64,000 nucleotides of DNA, taken from NCBI GenBank assembly GCA_963765265.1, contig CAVXVN010000006.1, forward strand, positions 310,001-374,000, written 5' to 3'. The position numbers were made by a program, and so were the translations under genes. Positions 55,569 to 63,073 of this stretch are shown piece after piece. Under the pieces are notes generated by a model that did no database searches, was not told where the DNA came from, and was given only the letters and a program-made list of their open reading frames with translations. The number at the start of each line of letters is the position of its first letter. Position 1 is the first letter of the stretch. This DNA comes from Bacillus_BD sp963765265 (GTDB taxonomy: Bacteria; Bacillota; Bacilli; Bacillales; Cytobacillaceae).

Positions 55569-55835
55569 CTATTCAGCTAAATGTTCCTTATTTAAAGTAT
55601 CTTGTAAAGAGTCTAAAGCTGATTGCTCGTCTTTACCTTCTGCACTGATTGTAATCTCAGCACCCTTTCCGATTCCTAAAGACATTACACCCATAATCGA
55701 TTTTAAATTCACTTTTTTCCCTTTAAACTCAAGATTGATATCTGATTCATATTTACTTGCAGTTTGTACGATTAATGTAGCAGGTCGTGCATGTATTCCT
55801 GTATCAGCAATAACCTTAAATTGTTTATCTACCAT
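55569..55835 (-). CDS. ptsH: PtsH, phosphocarrier protein HPr
   Basis: 88 residues, full HPr length. It has the phosphorylatable His15 in GIHARPATLIV and the regulatory Ser46 in LKSIMGVMSLG, so it is HPr and not Crh (which lacks His15). It carries phosphate from enzyme I to sugar permeases, and as P-Ser-HPr is the CcpA cofactor. A strong terminator follows directly. No ptsI is adjacent, whereas ptsH-ptsI pairs are usual. Confidence 0.93.
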   Translation of the reverse strand: MVDKQFKVIADTGIHARPATLIVQTASKYESDINLEFKGKKVNLKSIMGVMSLGIGKGAEITISAEGKDEQSALDSLQDTLNKEHLAE

Positions 55836-56106
55836 TCTAATCTTACTCCTTCATTAAATAATATTCTAAAGATGCTCTGACGTATCCGACTCCAATCAGT
55901 GTTTTTTTGAGTTACAATAATTGATTGTATTGTTCCCCAAACTGATTAACCTATGTAAAAATGACCTGGTGAACGCTAATAGATCATATAGATGATGACA
56001 ATAGTCATCACATTCAAAAGGATAGCATTTTCATAGCCCATGGACAATGAAAATATCACTAAAATTATAAAAAGGAATTAAATCTGTTCGATTCATTAAA
56101 CGATTA
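55836..56106. other. Upstream region of ptsH
   Basis: 271 bases. A small inverted repeat GATGAC/GTCATC lies at about 55994-56008. I see no gene and no confident promoter. Confidence 0.4.
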
Positions 56107-56301
56107 TTAACTTCTTGCTTGACCTAAGTAACGATAAAGAACATCTCCACCTCTACGCGCTATACCTTGATAATGTTTGAAATCTTCTCTTTTTACTAGA
56201 ATTCGACGAAAATCAAGAAAATCCTCTTTGTTAACGTGATGTTCACGAATTTCTCCATTTTTCAGTTGATCAAGAACCTGAATAATTTGTTCTTCTTCCA
56301 T
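56107..56301 (-). CDS. Small conserved-looking protein of unknown function
   Basis: 64 residues, soluble, charged: MEEEQIIQVLDQLKNGEI, then KEDFLDFRRILVKREDFKHY and ARRGGDVLYRYLG. ATG 56301 follows GAGGTGAATA, a good ribosome site, so it is likely real. I do not recognise a family. It stands alone between ptsH and ykvS. Confidence 0.65.
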   Translation of the reverse strand: MEEEQIIQVLDQLKNGEIREHHVNKEDFLDFRRILVKREDFKHYQGIARRGGDVLYRYLGQARS

Positions 56302-56491
56302 TCATTATTCACCTCAGAAAAAATTAAATTTATGTAAACTTTTTTTAAATAACATGTACATTATTTAAGAAAGACTACATAATATTTACAATATATGTAT
56401 AATCAATAAGAAAAAGGAAATAAAACCCTTTACGAATAATAAAATGTAGTGCAAAATATGATTAAATTCAAAATTTAAGGAGAGATGACTT

Positions 56492-56680
56492 TTGAAAAGG
56501 GCAGAGATTGGCAATGTAATAGAATTTAGAGAAGGCTTACAGGGTATCGTTGAAAAAGTAAATGAGAATTCGGTAATCGTTGACTTAACTTATATGGATC
56601 ATTTTCGAGATTTAGAAATGGACACAAGAACAGTTGTCAATCATAAAAATTATAAAATTGTTAAAGAATCCATTGTCTGA
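56492..56680 (+). CDS. ykvS: YkvS-like protein (DUF2187)
   Basis: A 62-residue small beta-barrel-like protein: MKRAEIGNVIEFREGLQGIV, then EKVNENSVIVDLTYM and TVVNHKNYKIV. This is the KOW-like DUF2187 family represented by B. subtilis YkvS. Role unknown, possibly nucleic-acid binding by analogy with KOW folds. TTG 56492 lies 7 bases after GGAGAG. Confidence 0.85.
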   Translation: MKRAEIGNVIEFREGLQGIVEKVNENSVIVDLTYMDHFRDLEMDTRTVVNHKNYKIVKESIV

Positions 56681-56737
56681 ATTTTTACTTTTTTGGCAAA
56701 AAGAATAAAACGTTAAAAGTTAAATGTTACCCCTATC

Positions 56738-56782
56738 CTTTAACCAAAGCATCTGTAAAAGCAATATATGCTATGGTTAAAG
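56738..56782. repeat. Long inverted repeat after ykvS
   Basis: CTTTAACCAAAGCAT and ATGCTATGGTTAAAG pair with one mismatch over a 15-base loop. It is not followed by a T run. With the terminator at 56796-56843 it could be the body of a short RNA or an extended ykvS 3' end. Confidence 0.5.
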
Positions 56783-56795
56783 CAATAAAACCTGT

Positions 56796-56843
56796 ACAAA
56801 CTTCTTAGGAAAATTCTTAAAAGCCTAAGAAGTTTGTCTTTTT
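56796..56843 (+). terminator. Terminator after ykvS
   Basis: A perfect 14-bp stem (ACAAACTTCTTAGG with CCTAAGAAGTTTGT, 14-base loop) followed by CTTTTT on the plus strand. Confidence 0.85.
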
Positions 56844-56866
56844 CCGCCCATTTTTACAGTTTAAAT

Positions 56867-56977
56867 CTATTTCTTTTCTTTTGCAATATCCTTAAGCGAC
56901 TTTACTTTTCCATGAGGATGTTGTTCCTGTTTACGAACGGTCCATTCACGCTCTTGCTCACGCTTCGACTTTGTCAT
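56867..56977 (-). CDS. Small basic protein, DUF6254-like
   Basis: 36 residues starting MTKSKREQEREWTVRKQEQH, then PHGKVKSLKDIAKEKK. The REWTVRKQEQxPHGKVKSL pattern is what I remember for a short Bacillus family (DUF6254), of unknown role. ATG 56977 follows AAGGGGA. It is convergent with ykvS. Confidence 0.6.
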   Translation of the reverse strand: MTKSKREQEREWTVRKQEQHPHGKVKSLKDIAKEKK

Positions 56978-57177
56978 TCATTATTTCCCCTTTCGATTTT
57001 ATATCATAACGATTTTTTGTTATGATCTAAATATATCTTTCTCATTTCGGTATTCTTTTATCATGGGAAATTCTACAGTAACCCTTCTCCCTCAAATTAA
57101 TAACTTATCTTCTGACCACTACCCTCTTACTTTGTTTTTTGATAGAATATGGTAGTTGAAAAGAAAGGAGTGTATCA

Positions 57178-57789
57178 TTGAAAAAGCTTACAATTGATTA
57201 TCGTCTAATCATAGGGCTCGTTATGGTCCATGTTTTCATGTACTTCTCATTTCATAAAACGTCTATTTTTTGGTACATGTTTACAGCAACCATGCTACTA
57301 TTAATGAGTTATTCAATCATAAATGAAAAGATGGAGCATGAGACATCTTTTTTATCTTATAGTATGTATGGAATTATTTCAGGTATCCTACTTTACTCCC
57401 TGTTTTGGGTGGGGCATTTTTTCATTGATGTGTTAGATTTACCTTTCCAGAAAGAAGTTACGAAACTTTACAAGCTATATTCACCTACCAAAATTTGGCA
57501 ATACGTAGTTCTATTTTGTTTTATTGTTCCAGGTGAGGAGTTATTTTGGCGAGGCTTTGTTCAAAATCGATTGTCCAAATTTATGGATAATCCATATAGT
57601 ATCTTGATTGGTGCCATTCTTTATGCTTCTGTCCAAATTTATTCTGGAACTTTTATACATATTTTTTCAGCTTTATTTGCAGGCCTTTTTTGGGGATTTC
57701 TTTATTCTTGGAAAAAGAGCATTCCATTAGTCGTGGTCTCTCATTTAATTTTTGATCTGTTCATATTTATCGCATTCCCATTCCGTTAA
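57178..57789 (+). CDS. CPBP-family intramembrane metalloprotease
   Basis: 203 residues with about six hydrophobic helices. The CPBP (Abi/CAAX protease) motifs are visible: GEELFWRGFVQNRL (EExxxR, about residues 118-131) and VVSHLIFDLF (the His motif, about 188-197). Substrates unknown; relatives are linked to bacteriocin immunity or prenyl-protein processing in other taxa. TTG 57178 lies after AAAGGAGTG. Confidence 0.85.
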   Translation: MKKLTIDYRLIIGLVMVHVFMYFSFHKTSIFWYMFTATMLLLMSYSIINEKMEHETSFLSYSMYGIISGILLYSLFWVGHFFIDVLDLPFQKEVTKLYKLYSPTKIWQYVVLFCFIVPGEELFWRGFVQNRLSKFMDNPYSILIGAILYASVQIYSGTFIHIFSALFAGLFWGFLYSWKKSIPLVVVSHLIFDLFIFIAFPFR

Positions 57790-57898
57790 TCTCTTTTTCG
57801 GAGTAATATGAGCGTATAAAGGGTATATAACCCGAAGACCGCTCACCACTTATATTTTTATTCTTTGTTCAATACTATTTTACTTAGGGGGAATACCA

Positions 57899-58633
57899 AT
57901 GCTTCAGAAATCAAAATTCTTTTTATTAATAGGAATTTTAACTCTTTTATTAGCAGCTTGTGGGACAAGTAATAATCAAGAAAATGTTAAAGAACCTGTC
58001 GACAATTCAGAACAAACGAACGACCAAACGGATCCTCAAAATGAACCTGAGTTAGACGAAAAAGAGACAAATAACGAATCCGGAACAGAAAAAGAGAATG
58101 ATATTGAACCAACTCCTGATCAAAATGAAGAAACAACAAACAATGAGCAAGACTCTATAAAAACACGCACAGCAGAGCAAGCAATTGAATACAGCTTAAA
58201 TGGAGAAACAAAAAATGAATCAGCACAATTAGTAAAGAGCGATAATCAAAACTTTTCATTATATATTTTACCTAATTTTGAATTAACAGCAGAAGAACCA
58301 TATAAAGATTTACTTTTCCTTTCAGAAGATGATTCAAACTCAATGCGAATCGAAATTTTACCTGCTGATACCGATCGAGATTCTTTAAAAGCAAATACAT
58401 TACTTCAACTCCAAGTTGTCAATGAAACGGTACAAACGTTAGACCCACCAAATGATGCATTTTTACAAAATGCAACCATTATGGAAGCATCAAATAATAA
58501 TGGTGAGGTTGTAACGGCCTATTTAATCGACCAAAAAGAGTCCATCATTAAATTGACACTTTTCACAAAAGATCAACCTGATTATCGTGATGCATTCATA
58601 CAAATGGCAAAAACAATTAAAATAGAAGAATAA
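57899..58633 (+). CDS. Lipoprotein with a long acidic linker, unknown function
   Basis: 244 residues. Lipobox LLAAC (Cys 21), followed by a low-complexity region rich in N, E, D, Q, T and P (about residues 22-85), which usually spans the cell wall. A globular domain follows (FSLYILPNFELTAEEPYKDL and MRIEILPADTDRD). I do not recognise the domain. ATG 57899 follows GGGGG. It ends at a hairpin shared with ykvI. Confidence 0.75.
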   Translation: MLQKSKFFLLIGILTLLLAACGTSNNQENVKEPVDNSEQTNDQTDPQNEPELDEKETNNESGTEKENDIEPTPDQNEETTNNEQDSIKTRTAEQAIEYSLNGETKNESAQLVKSDNQNFSLYILPNFELTAEEPYKDLLFLSEDDSNSMRIEILPADTDRDSLKANTLLQLQVVNETVQTLDPPNDAFLQNATIMEASNNNGEVVTAYLIDQKESIIKLTLFTKDQPDYRDAFIQMAKTIKIEE

Positions 58634-58642
58634 TGATAATAG

Positions 58643-58686
58643 AAAAATGAAGGTTCTAGGAGATTTTTCCTTGTCCCTTCATTTTT
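58643..58686. terminator. Terminator between lipoprotein gene and ykvI
   Basis: AAAAATGAAGG and CCTTCATTTTT form an 11-bp stem over a 22-base loop. It overlaps the ykvI stop. Confidence 0.75.
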
Positions 58687-59725
58687 TTATATCATTCATG
58701 GGTTTCATCCATAACAGTACAATAAATACTAGACTAATGTATCCAAAAATTGGATATAAGTAAGATAGAAGACGGCTATATTCAAATAAACTTAAAAGGT
58801 ATGATATCGCAAATATTCCCGAGACCGTAACCATTTTTGGTAGCGATATATATTTTTTTATTTGTTTTTCTAATCCAAATACATTCCCAATGACAGTTGT
58901 GAAAATCTCTCCATAAATAACTAATACAAAAATCCAATATAAACCGGATGCTAAGTTTTTCATAATGATGGCCATTGGTATTTCATATGAAGCAAAGTTT
59001 GGCAACATGATCAAAGTAAAATGACCGGCTATAAGAATGATGGTCAATGCTGCACCACCTAGTATTCCGCCCAATTTAATGATTCGTTCATCTTTTACTT
59101 CTGTTGCTACAGGCACTAAAACCGCTTGTGCAAGTCCCAAATTTAAAGCTGTATATGAAAAAGGGGAAATCACTGCCTTCCAGCCATCTGTGACATTAGG
59201 AATATACAATAATTGGTCCATAAAATTGGGAAGCCTCAAGGACAAACCCATTAATATAAAGCTAAACGTAATCATAAGCGGAACAACAAACGTATTTACA
59301 GCAAACAGTCCTTTAATACCGACCACCATAACGATAATCGACAAAACGATTGTGATCATGATACCACTCGTTTTTGAAAGACCCAATTGTTCTTCAAACA
59401 CTGCTCCTGCACCCGCAAGCATAACTCCACAAACACCCAACAACATAAATAAAACTAATAGATTGATCCCTTTTCCAATGGATTTTCCAAATAAATATTC
59501 ATTAAACTCTTCATAGGATTCTGCTTTGATTCGAGCAGATATCACCATTAACTTAGACCCTAAAAAGATTAAAATATAACCAGACATTAACATACCAATC
59601 AAGCCAATAAAACCAAATCTGGTAAAAAACTCGACAATTTCCCTGCCTGTAGCAAAGCCAGCACCGACAACCGTTCCCACATACACGGCTGCTATTTGAA
59701 TGGCGGCACCCCAATTTGTTTTCAA
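58679..59725 (-). CDS. ykvI: YkvI-like polytopic membrane protein
   Basis: 348 residues with about ten membrane helices. The N-terminal VYVGTVVGAGFATGREIVEF has the unwound-helix glycine pattern of LeuT-fold transporters, and the whole protein matches B. subtilis YkvI as I recall it. Probably a transporter; substrate unknown. TTG 59725 follows GGAGGGGAGGG. Confidence 0.85.
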   Translation of the reverse strand: MKTNWGAAIQIAAVYVGTVVGAGFATGREIVEFFTRFGFIGLIGMLMSGYILIFLGSKLMVISARIKAESYEEFNEYLFGKSIGKGINLLVLFMLLGVCGVMLAGAGAVFEEQLGLSKTSGIMITIVLSIIVMVVGIKGLFAVNTFVVPLMITFSFILMGLSLRLPNFMDQLLYIPNVTDGWKAVISPFSYTALNLGLAQAVLVPVATEVKDERIIKLGGILGGAALTIILIAGHFTLIMLPNFASYEIPMAIIMKNLASGLYWIFVLVIYGEIFTTVIGNVFGLEKQIKKYISLPKMVTVSGIFAISYLLSLFEYSRLLSYLYPIFGYISLVFIVLLWMKPMNDIKK

Positions 59726-59796
59726 GCGCTTCCCTCCCCTCCTTCACTATATGTAAAGAAGGACAAACAAAGACCAAACCAATAATCAACCACAGG

Positions 59797-59824
59797 AAAA
59801 AGGCAACAGTAAAAGACTGTTGCC
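59797..59824 (-). terminator. Terminator downstream of the DUF2249 gene
   Basis: GGCAACAGT and ACTGTTGCC flank a 5-base loop and lead into T5 on the minus strand. Confidence 0.8.
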
Positions 59825-59940
59825 CTAACTTTTAAATATCTTCCAATGAACATAATCTACTCTGTAATAATAAACTTTCAAGAATAAAAATTCACCAAAA
59901 AGGCATCTTGCTTAATTCAATAATTAATCACTTTGTATAA

Positions 59941-60042
59941 GAAAACTTCCATCAGTGGGGGTTTTCTCTCATCCCCCACCTATCCTTTTTGTTTTTATCA
60001 AAGTATGAGGTGGGGGTATTACAGCCTGTTAAACCGGGATAA
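59941..60042 (-). repeat. Hairpin repeat family A, copy A3 (standard form)
   Basis: Same ends as A1 and A2. Two GTGGGGG blocks (59955-59961 and 60010-60016) flank a central part with CCCCCACCT, which pairs with AGGTGGGGG. Read on the minus strand it starts 14 bases after the stop of the DUF2249 gene. No coding frame. Confidence 0.8.
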
Positions 60043-60055
60043 AAGTGGTTAGCTT

Positions 60056-60289
60056 TTATTTTTTACTTATTGCCACTTTCCATGTCTCTGGACCTTCTTC
60101 AAGATATTCCCATGAAAATTGATCTGTTCTTTCTGCCATAAATTGATAATAAAGTGGTTTTGGATCGTGATCATTTATAATTTGCATCGTCTCTCCTGAT
60201 TGTAAAGAATCAAAAGTATTAAAGATCACAACATGTTTTTCCCGTGGTGGATAATCAGGTACCATCACAGTTGCTGTAAATGTACTCAT
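60056..60289 (-). CDS. DUF2249 domain protein
   Basis: 77 residues: TVMVPDYPPREKHVVIFNTF, then DSLQSGETMQIINDHDPKPL, YYQFMAERTDQFSWEYLEEG and PETWKV. This is the DUF2249 pattern, related to TusA/SirA-like folds, where the PPREKH and NDHDPxPL blocks are conserved. Found near respiratory and nitrogen-oxide genes in other taxa, but not here. ATG 60289 follows GGGAGG; an in-frame start at 60337 is upstream of that site. Confidence 0.8.
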   Translation of the reverse strand: MSTFTATVMVPDYPPREKHVVIFNTFDSLQSGETMQIINDHDPKPLYYQFMAERTDQFSWEYLEEGPETWKVAISKK

Positions 60290-60472
60290 GTGTTTTTTCC
60301 TCCCATTTCTTGATAAACCTAGTTTAACGTTTCTCACATAAAAATATAGTGATCATCCGCACACCTGTAAAAGAAAAAACATCAATCATACAAATAAAGA
60401 AGAAAATCTTTGATCCTTACTTTGATAAGGCTCAGTTGTCGATCGTGTTGATAAACCGAATGAATCCTAAGG

Positions 60473-62395
60473 TTAACTTGAAACTTCAGTTGGTAATACG
60501 GAACGTACAGCTTCGATCACATGTTTATTTTCTTCGCTATTCATTAAAATATGTACGGTTCCCCTATCTTCTTGAGTTCGAATTAAACGACCAATTCCTT
60601 GGCGTAAGCGTAGCAACATATAGGGTAAATCCACTTCAGAAACTGGATCAAGAGTTGATTCTCTTTTAGCTGTAAATACTGGATCATTTGGTGGAAAAGG
60701 CAATGAAAAAATAATTACATTTTCCAAGGACCTTCCAGGCACATCTAAACCTTCCCATAAATGAACGGAACAAAGAACAGACTCCTCTTCATTTTGAAAA
60801 AGGGACACAAGAGTGCTAATTTCTGAGTCACCTTCGAAATAAATGGGAATGGATAGTTTTCCTTCACAGAACTGCTTAAATGCAGTTAAATCACTTTGTT
60901 TCGTAAATAGGACTAATACACGCCCATTTGTTTTCTTAATTTGTTCAAGTGTATAGTCTAATTTCTTTCCTAATTCATGATTCGAAAAAGCAGGCATTTT
61001 TATCGTCATATTCTCATCATAATCAAATGGAGATGCCACAGTAAAAGAAAGATACTCTTCAATCCCTAACGAGTTGGCTATGTAAGAAAATGACTTATTT
61101 TCTGAAAGAGTAGCTGAAGAGAAAATATACGGTTTCTTATTTGAGAACACTTCTTCTTTCATAATTTCCTGCACAAGTCTTGGCATTATGACTAAAGTAC
61201 GTTCTCCCTTCCGATCCTCAAGCCATGTAATACCGTTTAATTCTTTTAAGAATAATGATAAGGAATAGGATATTTGTTCCAAATACTCTTCAACAATACG
61301 GAGCTCATACTCGTTGATTGTAAACATTTCACTTTCTAAAACAAGCTCCTCTTCAAGTGAAGAGATAAACTCTAGCAATTGTTTCCCAGACGATTTTACT
61401 GCAGCTGTTTTTTCGATTGTCAGTTTATCTGATCCTTCATGAGAAAAAGATGCATTTTTTAATTCATAAAAGAATTGTTCATTTTGTGAGATCGCATCTT
61501 CAATAATATAAAGTGTTTTTTCTCGAACGTCATTAGCTAATAACTTGGTTAAAAGACTTTCAAGTATTTGTTCACTAAACCGATAAGTAAGTGCTTTTTG
61601 ACTTGCATATTCAAGTAAATGCCCTTCATCAAAAACAACACAAGAATGTTCCGGTAACAATGGCAATTGTCCTTCTCTTTTTCGAGATTCTTTCGTCCAA
61701 ATATGTTCCATATAAAAATCATGGGAACAAATAATGAAATCACCCGCATGTCGATACCAGTCTCGATGCAGCGTTTGACCACAGCGATGTCGATTTTCAC
61801 AAGTAAAACAATCCTGTAGTGAGTCCCAACCAATTTCACCCCAATGTTCATCCGTTAGTTCAGGATAATCTTTACGGTCTCCATATCGTTCAAAAGACTG
61901 CATGGACCCTCCACCATGAATAAAATCAGGTAGTCGATCATGGACAGAAAGAAAATGCTCTTCATCACTCGTAAGCATAAGCTTGTCTAATTTATTTAAA
62001 CAAAGATATTGATCTCTCGACTTCGCTAATCTCACATCCATGTTTAAATTTAATGCTTTTTCAAGTTTTGCAATATCGCCTTCTTTTTTTACAAGCTGCT
62101 CGATTAACGTTTCGTCTGCACAAGCAATGATGGCAGGTTGATTTGTATAGCGAGCATAGCAGATCGCATACAAAAGATAGACAATCGTTTTACCCGTCCC
62201 CACTCCCGCCTCAGCAAACATGATTTTTTTTTCTTTAAAGGCTTTTTCAAGCTGAAAAGCCATATACACTTGTTCATCTCTTAATTCAAAACCAGCTTCT
62301 GGAAGTAAGTCATAAAAAACATCCCCAATCCATTCCCCTAATTTATCAAAAAAAGATTCTGTTTTCGTTATTTCAAAAGGCATACGATTTTGCAT
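60473..62395 (-). CDS. ypvA: YpvA-like DinG/XPD-type ATP-dependent helicase
   Basis: 640 residues. Walker A AEAGVGTGKTIVYLLYA (about residues 60-76), DEGH box VVFDEGHLLEYA, and motif VI near RQGIGRLIRTQEDRG. Four cysteines (YLCLNK and DCFTCENRHRCGQ) are placed as in DinG/XPD iron-sulphur helicases. It would unwind DNA 5'-3' and may act in repair. ATG 62395 follows GGAGG. Length fits B. subtilis YpvA, whose neighbours there include ypsC, as here. Confidence 0.88.
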   Translation of the reverse strand: MQNRMPFEITKTESFFDKLGEWIGDVFYDLLPEAGFELRDEQVYMAFQLEKAFKEKKIMFAEAGVGTGKTIVYLLYAICYARYTNQPAIIACADETLIEQLVKKEGDIAKLEKALNLNMDVRLAKSRDQYLCLNKLDKLMLTSDEEHFLSVHDRLPDFIHGGGSMQSFERYGDRKDYPELTDEHWGEIGWDSLQDCFTCENRHRCGQTLHRDWYRHAGDFIICSHDFYMEHIWTKESRKREGQLPLLPEHSCVVFDEGHLLEYASQKALTYRFSEQILESLLTKLLANDVREKTLYIIEDAISQNEQFFYELKNASFSHEGSDKLTIEKTAAVKSSGKQLLEFISSLEEELVLESEMFTINEYELRIVEEYLEQISYSLSLFLKELNGITWLEDRKGERTLVIMPRLVQEIMKEEVFSNKKPYIFSSATLSENKSFSYIANSLGIEEYLSFTVASPFDYDENMTIKMPAFSNHELGKKLDYTLEQIKKTNGRVLVLFTKQSDLTAFKQFCEGKLSIPIYFEGDSEISTLVSLFQNEEESVLCSVHLWEGLDVPGRSLENVIIFSLPFPPNDPVFTAKRESTLDPVSEVDLPYMLLRLRQGIGRLIRTQEDRGTVHILMNSEENKHVIEAVRSVLPTEVSS

Positions 62396-62471
62396 GTGAA
62401 TTCCTCCGTATCAAAAGCACCATAATCCTTACAATGGTTGACTAAACTTTAAAGTTATATACTAATTAGTG

Positions 62472-62501
62472 AAAGCGTCTTTCAGGTGAAAGACGCTTTT
62501 T
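62472..62501 (+). terminator. Perfect hairpin upstream of ypvA
   Basis: AAAGCGTCTTTCA and TGAAAGACGCTTT (13 bp, loop GG). The T run lies on the plus strand, yet the genes on both sides are on the minus strand. It may still end the holin-like gene's transcript. Confidence 0.6.
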
Positions 62502-62625
62502 GACAACTGTTTTATTATAACAAACGGACGAATGGAAATACATGTTTTTACTTTAAGATTCAAAATATAATTTTGGTTTTGTTGTTTTTAACCCCATGCT
62601 TCAAAAAGATATGTGAACCTGAAAT

Positions 62626-62877
62626 TTATTTAGGATCATTATTTTTATTTAATTCCATGAGGTTTTTACTTCCACTATATAAACCAGTTGCAGAGAGTCC
62701 CACCATCATTCCCACAATCATCCCTTCTTTAAAGGAATCTATGAAAAAAACACCAAAAAAGAAGCCTAACAATAGTGATGCTAGTGGAGAGTACTTAATT
62801 GGTAAACCGGATCTTTTTAATACTTCTACGATTCCAAGGATGATAGGGATAATAACTAAACTATAGAACTCGTACAA
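62626..62877 (-). CDS. Holin-like small membrane protein
   Basis: 83 residues with two hydrophobic hairpins and the pattern EVLKRSGLPIKYSPLASLLL through GMMVGLSATGLYSGSKNL, like the A118-type phage holin family (repeated IVxGLxLGLSAxGLYSG). TTG 62877 lies 7 bases after GGAGG, a better choice than ATG 62895, which precedes that site. No endolysin or other phage gene is near, so it is probably a domesticated or isolated gene. Confidence 0.6.
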   Translation of the reverse strand: MYEFYSLVIIPIILGIVEVLKRSGLPIKYSPLASLLLGFFFGVFFIDSFKEGMIVGMMVGLSATGLYSGSKNLMELNKNNDPK

Positions 62878-63045
62878 TATGCTCCCTCCATTCATAATCG
62901 ATCCATTTCACTTAGTTCATATTATTATGAAGATGTTAAAAGGGAACAACAAATACCCAATGAAAAGAACCTTTTTTCAGATTTACTAAACAATATTCCC
63001 TATGATAAATTTCATTGATCAACAAGATCGACTAAAAAACAAAAC

Positions 63046-63070
63046 AAAAAAAACGATGCTTTCGCATCGT
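63046..63070 (-). terminator. Terminator after the RNA methyltransferase gene
   Basis: ACGATGC and GCATCGT over a TTTC loop, continuing into T8 on the minus strand, directly after the stop. Confidence 0.85.
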
Positions 63071-63073
63071 TAA

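Larger units (their letters stand above)
59726..60055. other. Gap between ykvI and the DUF2249 gene
   Basis: 330 bases without a gene. It holds the terminator at 59797-59824 and repeat A3 at 59941-60042. Gene order on its two sides comes from different B. subtilis regions. Confidence 0.6.

Noticed and set aside
59941..60042. CRISPR-like repeats in the G-rich hairpins
   Set aside because: Copies are single and far apart, without regular spacers or cas genes. They are dispersed hairpin elements.
60349..60669. 106-codon plus-strand frame at the end of ypvA
   Set aside because: Mostly antisense to ypvA, with no ribosome site or family resemblance.
62626..62895. Prophage region
   Set aside because: Only one holin-like gene is present; integrase, lysin, structural genes and attachment repeats were not seen.
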